Positions 1 through 5,266 of a stretch of 11,957 nt of DNA are shown here, piece by piece. The stretch comes from Solobacterium sp. (GTDB lineage Bacteria > Bacillota_I > Bacilli_A > Erysipelotrichales > Erysipelotrichaceae), in NCBI GenBank assembly GCA_016284975.1, contig JAEEPV010000038.1, positions 1-11,957 of the forward strand. Direction: 5' to 3'. Each line of letters begins with the position of its first letter. The first letter of the stretch is position 1. The notes beneath the pieces are model-generated. The model was not told the DNA's origin. It saw nothing but the letters and a program-made list of their open reading frames with translations, and searched no databases. Made by a program: the position numbers and the translations under genes.

Positions 1-333
1 ATCGATTCCCGGTTTGAATCCATTCTGGAAAAGGATCTCAGCGACATTCTTTCCGATTCCCATTACCGGAATATCTGTATGGTAAAGATGGGCGACTGTA
101 TCACTCATAATGAAAAATGCAGGGAATGCAGATATCGTCTTTTCTGCGGAGCGGGATGCCGGGCGTGCGGCTGCGGTGAAACCGGCACCGACTATCTGGC
201 CGTTGATGAGGAATGCTGCAGGTTCTTTCAGAATGGCTGGTTTGAAAAAGCGCAGGAACTGGTCGAACAGTACAAAGACCGATTACCGAACCGGCCGACG
301 CAGAACGAACCGGAACCGGTCAGGGACTGCTGA
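1..333 (+). CDS. Radical SAM/SPASM protein, C-terminal fragment
   Basis: The reading frame is open from base 1 and stops at 331-333, so only the last 110 residues of a longer protein are here. The segment has the cysteine pattern of a SPASM domain: CRECRYRLFCGAGCRACGC, followed by a CC pair about 20 residues on. In this family these cysteines bind auxiliary iron-sulfur clusters behind the radical SAM core, and many members modify ribosomal peptides or act as sulfatase/enzyme maturases. The radical SAM CxxxCxxC motif must lie upstream of the window and is not seen, so the substrate cannot be named. The tail after the domain is polar and proline-rich. An internal ATG at 79 has no ribosome site and is not the start. 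The gene ends before a hairpin terminator shared with the convergent ade gene. Confidence 0.8.
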   Translation: MDSRFESILEKDLSDILSDSHYRNICMVKMGDCITHNEKCRECRYRLFCGAGCRACGCGETGTDYLAVDEECCRFFQNGWFEKAQELVEQYKDRLPNRPTQNEPEPVRDC

Positions 334-350
334 TCGGTGATGAAATAAGA

Positions 351-380
351 AACCCGGATCATTCACAGGTCCGGGTTTTT
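351..380. terminator. Hairpin terminator between convergent genes
   Basis: The arms AACCCGGA (351-358) and TCCGGGTT (370-377) form a perfect 8-bp stem with an 11-nt loop, followed on the plus strand by TTT. It ends the radical SAM transcript. Read on the minus strand, the stem is followed by TTTCTTATTTC, so it can also serve ade, which stops at 408. A bidirectional role is inferred from the position. Confidence 0.75.
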
Positions 381-407
381 AAAATTGGTCTTCTTTGAGG
401 AAAACGA

Positions 408-2204
408 TTATTCAAAAAGATCAACAAAGCGATAGGTATTGCAGTCTACAAGCCCGCGGTTTGTTAAACGCAGCTCCGGAATACATGCCAGAGATAAATA
501 TGCCATCACCATATACGACGAAGAAATCACACAGCCCATTTCTCTCCAGGCTTCTTTTAGCTTTCGCAGAAGCTCTGCCATCTCTTCTGCAGGAATATCA
601 TTCATTAATCCGGCAATCGGAAGGGGAACCAGCGCAAGAACCTTTCCGTCTGCCACTGCACAAAGCCCGCCTCCGCATTCAATCAGCGTATTTGCGGCAA
701 CCGCCATGTCCGCATCATTCGTTCCGGCAACAAGCAGATTATGTGCATCATGTGCAACCGTCTGTGCCAGAGCACCTTTCTTCAGGCCAAATCCTTTTAC
801 AAAGCCGCTGCTTTGCGTGCCGGTTTCGTGATGACGTTCAAATACCGTCAGTTTCAGAATATCCCTTGCAGGGTCCGCTTCGGCAAACCCGTTGCGGACA
901 TTCATCTCAATGATTCGTTCGTGATTCTCCAGATGTTCGGGAATGATTTCGATAACGCGTGCCCTTACATGTTTTGTTCCTTTCGGTGCAGCAATCCGAA
1001 AACACTCCGGCGTAACCGGATGGCCGATGTGCATGGCATTGTATACCGCATCCGGGTAAACGTAGTTCCCGATTTCTGCAGTCAGCCTGCCGTTTTCGGC
1101 AACGATTTCTCCATCGATGATCGTTCTTGTGATACGGATGTCACTCAGATCATTGAAAAAGACGATATCTGCACATTTGCCGGGTGTGATACTGCCGAAT
1201 TCATGATCCATTCGGAAACAGGATGCGGTATTGATCGTTACATACTGGATTGCCCTGATCGGATCCAGGCCTTCTTTCACAGCCGTGCGTACAATATGAT
1301 CCACATGTCCTTCTTCACACAGCGTATCCGGCTGCATATCATCCGATACCATGCACGCAAACCGGTCATCGATCCTGTTATCCAGGATTGCCCGAATGAT
1401 TACCGGCATATCTTTGAACGTACTGCCATAACGCATCTGTGCATACATTCCATGGCGCATTTTTTCCAGAACATCTTCTGCACGTACAGATTCGTGACAA
1501 CAGCGGATACCGGATGCGATATAAGCATTCAGTCCGGACCCGGTTTCCGGTACTGCGTAATGACCGGTTATCACCTGATCTGCTTTCAGTGCTTCCGCAA
1601 GTTCCTGGTGGATGGCACGATCGCCTTCCAGTACATTCGGGATGCTCATCATTTCCCCAAGGGCCATTACCCCATCCCAGTTCAGCATCTTTCGTACTTC
1701 TGCTGCGCCGATTTCAGAACCGGTATCTTCGAATCCAGCTACAGAGGGAACACAGGACGGAATATTTGTAATGGTCTTCAGCGGAGCACACCTGGCATCT
1801 TCGATCATCGCCTTGACGCCCTGCATCCCGCATATATTACAGATCTCATGGGGATCCACAAACACCGCGACCGTTCCATGCGGTATAACCGCACGGGCGT
1901 ATTCTTTTGGAGTGATCATGGAACACTCAATGTGGGTATGGCCATCCATAAACCCCGGGGCTATGTACTGTCCCGAGGCATCAATGATTTTTGTGTTTTC
2001 TCCGATACAGCAGGAGGCATCACCGACAAGCGCAACTCTTCCTTCCGCTATTGCGACATCGATCCCTTCCTGGATCTCGGCGGTACATACATTAACCAGC
2101 TTTGCATTGCGAATAACAAGCTCTGCCTTTTTGATTCCCATGGCAACCTTTGCCAGTGTCTGGGTAACTTCATGAAGCGGCTTCTTACAGAATTGATTCA
2201 ACAT
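408..2204 (-). CDS. ade: Adenine deaminase
   Basis: This 598-aa protein matches the amidohydrolase-superfamily adenine deaminases, which convert adenine to hypoxanthine plus ammonia in cytosolic purine salvage. The metal-binding motif GFMDGHTHIE is near residues 84-93 (H89, H91), followed by FVDPHEI (H119, E120). The later segments GHYAVPETG, CHESVRAEDV and SDDMQPDTL carry further expected His and Asp ligands. The C-terminal half (from about residue 410) is the usual adenine-deaminase-specific domain, with VKGFGLKKGALAQTVAHDAHN. The length fits the family. The start at 2204 follows AGGAGG about 10 nt upstream; a second ATG 21 codons in lacks a site as good. The gene stands alone on the minus strand, divergent from the small ORF at 2368. 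I see no purine riboswitch core in its leader. The leader does hold CCGGTTTT/AAAACCGG arms that could pair. Confidence 0.93.
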   Translation of the reverse strand: MLNQFCKKPLHEVTQTLAKVAMGIKKAELVIRNAKLVNVCTAEIQEGIDVAIAEGRVALVGDASCCIGENTKIIDASGQYIAPGFMDGHTHIECSMITPKEYARAVIPHGTVAVFVDPHEICNICGMQGVKAMIEDARCAPLKTITNIPSCVPSVAGFEDTGSEIGAAEVRKMLNWDGVMALGEMMSIPNVLEGDRAIHQELAEALKADQVITGHYAVPETGSGLNAYIASGIRCCHESVRAEDVLEKMRHGMYAQMRYGSTFKDMPVIIRAILDNRIDDRFACMVSDDMQPDTLCEEGHVDHIVRTAVKEGLDPIRAIQYVTINTASCFRMDHEFGSITPGKCADIVFFNDLSDIRITRTIIDGEIVAENGRLTAEIGNYVYPDAVYNAMHIGHPVTPECFRIAAPKGTKHVRARVIEIIPEHLENHERIIEMNVRNGFAEADPARDILKLTVFERHHETGTQSSGFVKGFGLKKGALAQTVAHDAHNLLVAGTNDADMAVAANTLIECGGGLCAVADGKVLALVPLPIAGLMNDIPAEEMAELLRKLKEAWREMGCVISSSYMVMAYLSLACIPELRLTNRGLVDCNTYRFVDLFE

Positions 2205-2315
2205 CCTCTGCTTTCCTCCTGCGTAAATTATTCTAATGGTTCTGTTGCCGGTTTTGGAACATACCCGGAACCAGAAAAACCGGAGTCAGCGGTTCAAACT
2301 ATACTACCGGTATAC

Positions 2316-2343
2316 TTGAAGGGATTTTCAAATTGGATATACT
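2316..2343 (+). promoter_or_regulatory. Promoter of the 38-aa small ORF
   Basis: A TTGAAG -35 element (2316-2321) is separated by 16 bp from a TATACT -10 element (2338-2343), placing the start near 2350 and giving an untranslated leader of only about 18 nt. An ACCGGT-centred imperfect palindrome (TATACTACCGGTATAC, 2299-2314) lies just upstream and resembles the LacI-type operators elsewhere in the window. No equally clear promoter was found for the divergent ade gene. Confidence 0.55.
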
Positions 2344-2367
2344 GAAACCAGAAAGGAGATCAAAGAT

Positions 2368-2484
2368 ATGAAAACAGCAGTTATGACTACCTGTGTGTAT
2401 TTCCAGCATGAACAGTTTATCGAAGCTATCGATTTCATTATTCAAGATAGTGATTTTTATCATGACTGCTGCAGGAAGCTCTGA
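2368..2484 (+). CDS. Small protein of 38 aa, unknown function
   Basis: I do not recognise this short ORF. Its expression signals are unusually good: AAAGGAG at 2352-2358 sits about 9 nt before the ATG, a promoter lies just upstream, and a long-stem terminator follows 32 nt after the stop. The peptide starts MKTAVMTTCVYF, continues with an acidic, hydrophobic middle (FIEAIDFIIQDSDF) and ends HDCCRKL, so it has three cysteines and a basic tail. The middle could form one amphipathic helix; there is no signal peptide and no clear membrane span. A small hairpin (GATCTT 2483-2488, AAGATC 2496-2501) overlaps the stop codon. It could be an independent small protein. Alternatively it could be a leader peptide controlling read-through into the downstream XRE gene. 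The sequence does not decide between these. Confidence 0.5.
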   Translation: MKTAVMTTCVYFQHEQFIEAIDFIIQDSDFYHDCCRKL

Positions 2485-2516
2485 TCTTCGATCATAAGAT
2501 CTATTATCGGGTAACG

Positions 2517-2563
2517 ACCGCTTGTTCTCTGCACAGTCCGTAATGCAGAAACAGGCGGTTTTT
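2517..2563 (+). terminator. Strong intrinsic terminator after the small ORF
   Basis: Arms at 2517-2533 and 2544-2559 pair over 16 bp with one bulged C and one G.T wobble, closing a 10-nt loop, and are followed by TTTTT. It lies only 18 nt before the XRE start codon. It therefore either isolates the small ORF or acts as an attenuator in front of the regulator and tRNA genes. Confidence 0.8.
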
Positions 2564-2580
2564 CTATGGAGGAAGAAAGA

Positions 2581-2811
2581 ATGTATAAAGGGCCGACAAT
2601 AGACATGATCAAAACCGGCGCAAACATAACGGCTTTGCGCAAAGATCGGAAAATCAGTGTGAAAGTACTGCAGGAGAGTATGGGTTTTAACACTCCGCAG
2701 GCAATCTTCAAATGGCAGAGAGGAGACTCGCTGCCTACTCTGGACAACCTCGTAATACTGGCAGATCTCTTCGGAGTATCGATCAGTGAGATTGTTGCCG
2801 TAAAAAAATAG
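2581..2811 (+). CDS. XRE-family helix-turn-helix regulator (76 aa)
   Basis: This is a small single-domain DNA-binding protein. The segment ITALRKDRKISVKVLQESMG is followed by TPQAIFKWQRGDSLPTLDNLV and LADLFGVSISEIV. These are the helices of a Cro/CI-type HTH domain filling nearly the whole protein (about residues 13-72), with no partner or ligand domain. I chose the ATG at 2581 because GGAGG at 2568-2572 lies 8 nt before it. The ATG at 2566 five codons upstream would overlap that site and has none of its own. The gene follows a strong terminator and runs straight into the tRNA array, with a GCGCC-GAAA-GGCGC mini-hairpin (2811-2824) starting on the last base of the stop codon. No separate promoter was evident for it. 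Its target is unknown; self-regulation is usual for such proteins. Confidence 0.85.
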   Translation: MYKGPTIDMIKTGANITALRKDRKISVKVLQESMGFNTPQAIFKWQRGDSLPTLDNLVILADLFGVSISEIVAVKK

Positions 2812-2831
2812 CGCCGAAAGGCGCATCTCAT

Positions 2832-2905
2832 TCGGGAGTCATTCAACGGCAGGATCACTGGCTCTGAACCAGTCAATATGGGTTCGAATCCCATCTCCCG
2901 TGCCA
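2832..2905 (+). tRNA. tRNA-Gln (CTG)
   Basis: The cloverleaf has anticodon stem ACTGG/CCAGT with loop CTCTGAA (anticodon CTG), T-arm ATGGG-TTCGAAT-CCCAT, and an encoded CCA. Acceptor bases 2-7 pair perfectly, but the first pair is T opposite T rather than the usual U1-A72 of bacterial tRNA-Gln; the discriminator is G. It is the first gene of a six-tRNA array and begins 20 nt after the XRE stop. Confidence 0.9.
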
Positions 2906-2908
2906 TGT

Positions 2909-2982
2909 GGTGAAGAAAGGCAAACAGGTGAGCCGCCAGGTTGTGGCCCTGGTGTTACCGGGTTCGAGTCCCGTTCTTCACA
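2909..2982 (+). tRNA. tRNA-His (GTG)
   Basis: Acceptor GTGAAGA/TCTTCAC pairs over 7 bp. Anticodon stem CCAGG/CCTGG encloses TTGTGGC, giving GTG. The T-loop is TTCGAGT, with one mismatch at the base of the T stem. A G precedes the acceptor (the -1 position typical of tRNA-His), but the discriminator is A, not the usual C73. CCA is not encoded. Confidence 0.88.
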
Positions 2983-2988
2983 CTTTGT

Positions 2989-3064
2989 GGATCTGTAGCT
3001 CAATTGGTAGAGCGGCAGCTTGAAGCGCTGCGCGCAGGAGGTTCGAATCCTTCCGGATCCGCCA
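2989..3064 (+). tRNA. tRNA-Phe (GAA)
   Basis: Acceptor GGATCTG/CGGATCC pairs with one T.G wobble. D-arm GCTC/GAGC carries a loop with the GG pair. Anticodon stem GCAGC/GCTGC encloses TTGAAGC (anticodon GAA), the same loop as in other Firmicutes tRNA-Phe genes. The T-loop is TTCGAAT and CCA is encoded. It is fully canonical and a good internal comparison for the odd tRNA-Ile downstream. Confidence 0.93.
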
Positions 3065-3067
3065 TAT

Positions 3068-3140
3068 CGTGTGTTGGTGAAGCGGATAACACATCGCCCT
3101 TTCAAGGCGGGATGCACGGGTTCAAATCCCGTACACACGA
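3068..3140 (+). tRNA. tRNA-Glu (TTC)
   Basis: Acceptor CGTGTGT/ACACACG pairs over 7 bp. Anticodon stem TCGCC/GGCGG encloses CTTTCAA (anticodon TTC). T-arm ACGGG-TTCAAAT-CCCGT is canonical and the D-loop contains GG. The discriminator is A, and CCA is not encoded. Confidence 0.92.
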
Positions 3141-3147
3141 TCTTTAC

Positions 3148-3221
3148 AGGAGCTTAGCTCAATAGCAGAGCGCTGTGCTGATAACGCAGAAACGTCGGAG
3201 CGTAACCGGCAGTTCCTACCA
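3148..3221 (+). tRNA. tRNA-Ile (GAT), atypical D- and T-loops
   Basis: All four stems are intact: acceptor AGGAGCT/AGTTCCT with encoded CCA, D stem GCTC/GAGC, anticodon stem CTGTG/CGCAG around the canonical tRNA-Ile loop CTGATAA (anticodon GAT), and T stem GTCGG/CCGGC. The T-loop, however, reads AGCGTAA in place of TTCRANT, and the D-loop is only AATAGCA, without the G18-G19 pair. Aligned to the neighbouring tRNA-Phe D-loop, G18 becomes A while G19 is kept, and C56 and G57 are kept in the T-loop. It may be a functional divergent tRNA, a tRNA with a non-translational role, or a decaying copy. Confidence 0.75.
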
Positions 3222-3224
3222 TCT

Positions 3225-3297
3225 GGTTCCGTCGTATAACGGCATATTATATCCGGCTGTCTACCGGAAGACGAGGGTTCAACTCCCTTCGGAACCG
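3225..3297 (+). tRNA. tRNA-Asp (GTC)
   Basis: Acceptor GGTTCCG/CGGAACC pairs over 7 bp. Anticodon stem TCCGG/CCGGA encloses CTGTCTA (anticodon GTC). T-arm GAGGG-TTCAACT-CCCTT is normal. The D stem is A/T-rich with one mismatch, but its loop keeps GG. CCA is not encoded. It is the last gene of the array; no hairpin terminator is visible in the 20 nt before the end of the opposing GGDEF gene. Confidence 0.9.
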
Positions 3298-3317
3298 TTA
3301 ATGAAATCAGAAATGAA

Positions 3318-4415
3318 TTATCGTTTCCTTCTTTCTTTCCCGGTATTTTCATAATAATTGGTTTTAAACGCATACATTCTCTGGTCTGCTGCTTTCAGGA
3401 GGGTATCCAGATCGGAGAACTCTTCGGAAGATGCAGTGCCGCAGGAAATGGAAATACCATTGATAAATTTCCCTTTCCAGTCTGCACAGTTCTTCTCCAT
3501 CTGTTCCAGACACTTCTTCACTTCGGTTTCCGGCTTCTCTGCGATTACGGTGAATTCATCTCCACCGATACGGTAAATACTGCCGATTCCCTCAAAGCTC
3601 TTTTTGAGACATTCCGCAGAACCGATGATCAGTTCATCGCCCGCATCATGACCAAGATTGTCATTTGCCTCTTTCAGGCCATTGATGTCCGCCATCACAA
3701 CCGTGCAGGGAACCGGCAACTGTTTTGAAAGCTGCGCTTCTTTCTCGGAATAGGCCCGCCGGTTCTGAAGCCCGGTCATCTGATCGTAATAGGCATATCT
3801 GGTCTGCAGTTCTGCCAGCTCCATCGCGGACTCCGCAAAAACATATCGTTCGAATCGGGTCTTGTTGATGAAATGCCCCATCAGGATTCCGACTGTTCCA
3901 AATATAACGAAAAACGTTACTGTCCATTGGAAAATAGCAGGATCCATACAGGAAGAGCCGAAAAAAACCAGCGCCAGAAAATCAATCACAATCAGCACAA
4001 TGGTTGACAGCGTATCCGTGATGTAACTGACCGGCACAATCAGCAGCGTGCAGAAGATGACGGCAGACCGGAGATTGGGTTTCAGCAGTGTGATACCTGC
4101 ACCTGCGCCAAGAAGTGCAACATTCAATGCGGTCGCGACCGCCGGGACAAGATTCAAATGCTTTGGGCAGACATAAATGGCAAGAAACAGCGATACAGCA
4201 CTAATAATCAGAACGATGATATAGACGGGGAGACAGTTGGTATATTCCGGATCGATACGGGACATGACCAGACTGAACGACCAGAAGATGAACTGGATTA
4301 CCGCCCAGAAAATCGCAGCTTTCCGATTATCCTCAAGGATATCCTTCCGGACTTTTTCATTGCTGTTCTGGAAGACACTTGCAAACAGTAATTCATTTTT
4401 TAATTTTGTAAGCAT
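3318..4415 (-). CDS. Membrane-anchored GGDEF diguanylate cyclase
   Basis: From the chosen start this is a 365-aa protein with six predicted membrane helices (about residues 33-51, 63-82, 90-110, 118-134, 136-152, 163-179). A short linker leads to a C-terminal GGDEF domain (about 206-355). The domain begins with the signature YDQMTGLQNRR, continues with DINGLKEANDNLGHDAGDEL, and has an intact RIGGDEF active-site loop (284-288). It should therefore make cyclic di-GMP from two GTP at the inner membrane face. The usual inhibitory RxxD site just before the loop is replaced by EGIG, so product inhibition through that site is unlikely. The ATG at 4415 is preferred because AAGGTAGGA lies about 6 nt upstream; an in-frame ATG at 4454 has no ribosome site. 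The membrane part lacks a sensor domain that I can name, and no EAL or c-di-GMP riboswitch is nearby. Confidence 0.9.
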   Translation of the reverse strand: MLTKLKNELLFASVFQNSNEKVRKDILEDNRKAAIFWAVIQFIFWSFSLVMSRIDPEYTNCLPVYIIVLIISAVSLFLAIYVCPKHLNLVPAVATALNVALLGAGAGITLLKPNLRSAVIFCTLLIVPVSYITDTLSTIVLIVIDFLALVFFGSSCMDPAIFQWTVTFFVIFGTVGILMGHFINKTRFERYVFAESAMELAELQTRYAYYDQMTGLQNRRAYSEKEAQLSKQLPVPCTVVMADINGLKEANDNLGHDAGDELIIGSAECLKKSFEGIGSIYRIGGDEFTVIAEKPETEVKKCLEQMEKNCADWKGKFINGISISCGTASSEEFSDLDTLLKAADQRMYAFKTNYYENTGKERRKR

Positions 4416-4471
4416 TTCAATTCCTACCTTAATTAATACTAATACGCCTGACATTGCAGGTACGATTCAAA

Positions 4472-4480
4472 AGTATAGCA
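4472..4480 (-). promoter_or_regulatory. Extended -10 promoter of the GGDEF gene
   Basis: On the minus strand TGCTATACT forms an extended -10 element, about 57 nt before the preferred start codon at 4415. No good -35 hexamer is at the usual distance, as is allowed for extended -10 promoters. Confidence 0.4.
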
Positions 4481-4578
4481 GGTATGCCGGCTTTTCATGC
4501 AGATGCGCGTAGCATTCAGAAGAAGATAAACCTGTTCTAATACAAGATGTATGGCATTGTGATCGAGCCATGACACAC

Positions 4579-4634
4579 AGGAATGTTTCTTCGATCAACA
4601 AATATAATATACAGGAATGCTCTGAAACATTCCT
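4579..4634. repeat. Inverted repeat with an alternative inner hairpin
   Basis: AGGAATGTTTC (4579-4589) and GAAACATTCCT (4624-4634) are perfect 11-bp inverted arms about 34 nt apart. A second AGGAATG (4613-4619) can pair instead with CATTCCT (4628-4634) over an 8-nt loop, so two mutually exclusive folds are possible. The space between is A/T-rich (AATATAATATA). No gene is attached. Confidence 0.45.
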
Positions 4635-4863
4635 CAGCGAAAGCCGGAGAATGAATGAAAACCAATCCTCCTGATGGAATCGCACGATCAAAGAAGGAAG
4701 TGTAATAATCTCATGGTATCAGCCTGAGAAAAACAGGCTGTGGTTTGCGCTGTCGTATACTACCCCTTCTTCTGAGAGACATTCTATTTACCGTAAGAAA
4801 ACGTTAATTTGATTTCAAATCATTGATATGCCCTGTTCATTCACATGACCGCATCCGACCGTA

Positions 4864-4878
4864 ATAAACCGGTTAACG
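4864..4878. promoter_or_regulatory. Orphan LacI-type operator
   Basis: The 15 bases ATAAACCGGTTAACG are the exact reverse complement of the sequence at 10691-10705 that overlaps the start site of the LacI-family regulator gene. The core AACCGGTT is a palindrome with a central CG, typical of LacI-family operators. No gene lies immediately downstream in either direction. Confidence 0.55.
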
Positions 4879-5077
4879 AGCTGACAAACGATCCCCGGAA
4901 ACCGGAAAAGAATGCGATATCTATGTAAAAAAGACGAATCATGAAGGGATGCGGGGCGGATTTTGTTTCTATTTTAAGAATTTCAATGCGTCTGACAAAA
5001 CGAAATGACTGACCAAGAGTCAAATGCTGGTGATTAAAACATTATGAAAATCTGCGTGAAAAACAAGAATAAGATTA

Positions 5078-5266
5078 TTATTTGAAAATCAGTGAATCTA
5101 CTCGATACATATTGTTAAGGCAGAAAGGACAGAGAACAGTATCTTCGTCTTCCGGCTTCATTTTATATAAATCCCGCAGAGATCGGAGATCCTCTGCCGG
5201 GAGGTATTCTTGGTATCCGCATTTCACGCACTTCATCAATACATTTTTGTCGGTATGTTCGGTCAT
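5078..5266 (-). CDS. Small zinc-ribbon protein carried by the IS (62 aa)
   Basis: This short protein has two CxxC knuckles, CVKC (residues 13-16) and CPFC (46-49), about 30 residues apart. That is the spacing of a minimal zinc ribbon. An acidic, helical-looking stretch (EDLRSLRDLYKMKPEDED) lies between them. AAAGGA lies 7 nt before the ATG at 5266. The gene starts inside the transposase gene in another frame, overlapping it by 104 nt, and ends just before the presumed end of the element. It is therefore IS-borne and probably translationally linked to the transposase. I do not recognise a named family. A DNA-binding accessory or a regulator of transposition is possible but unproven. Confidence 0.55.
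   Translation of the reverse strand: MTEHTDKNVLMKCVKCGYQEYLPAEDLRSLRDLYKMKPEDEDTVLCPFCLNNMYRVDSLIFK

Larger units (their letters stand above)
4481..5067. other. Gene-free region of about 590 bp
   Basis: No ORF here has a ribosome site or recognisable product; the short minus-strand ORFs at 4467-4691 and 4841-5023 look fortuitous. The region holds an inverted repeat (4579-4634), a small AGCCTG/CAGGCT hairpin (4721-4739), a LacI-type operator (4864-4878) and a minus-strand promoter-like pair. That pair is TTGTCA at 4993-4998 and TAAAAT at 4971-4976, with 16-bp spacing. It is probably the former downstream flank of the uxa operon before the insertion element arrived. Confidence 0.5.

Noticed and set aside
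2205..2340. Possible purine riboswitch in the ade leader
   Set aside because: The conserved purine aptamer loops and junction sequence are absent; only a CCGGTTTT/AAAACCGG arm pair is present.
741..2345. Long plus-strand ORF of 534 aa opposite ade
   Set aside because: It is antisense to the clearly recognisable adenine deaminase, has no ribosome site, and its low-complexity Cys/His-rich translation matches nothing I know.
2566..2580. Upstream ATG (2566) as start of the XRE gene
   Set aside because: The GGAGG at 2568-2572 would lie inside the coding sequence; it is ideally placed for the ATG at 2581.
2832..3297. tRNA array as a prophage or integrative-element attachment site
   Set aside because: No integrase gene and no tRNA 3'-end repeat were seen in the window.
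4467..4691. Minus-strand ORF of 74 aa upstream of the GGDEF gene
   Set aside because: It overlaps the inverted repeat and the extended -10 promoter, lacks a ribosome site and resembles no family.
4841..5023. Minus-strand ORF of 60 aa
   Set aside because: No ribosome site at either candidate ATG, and it overlaps the operator; it looks fortuitous.
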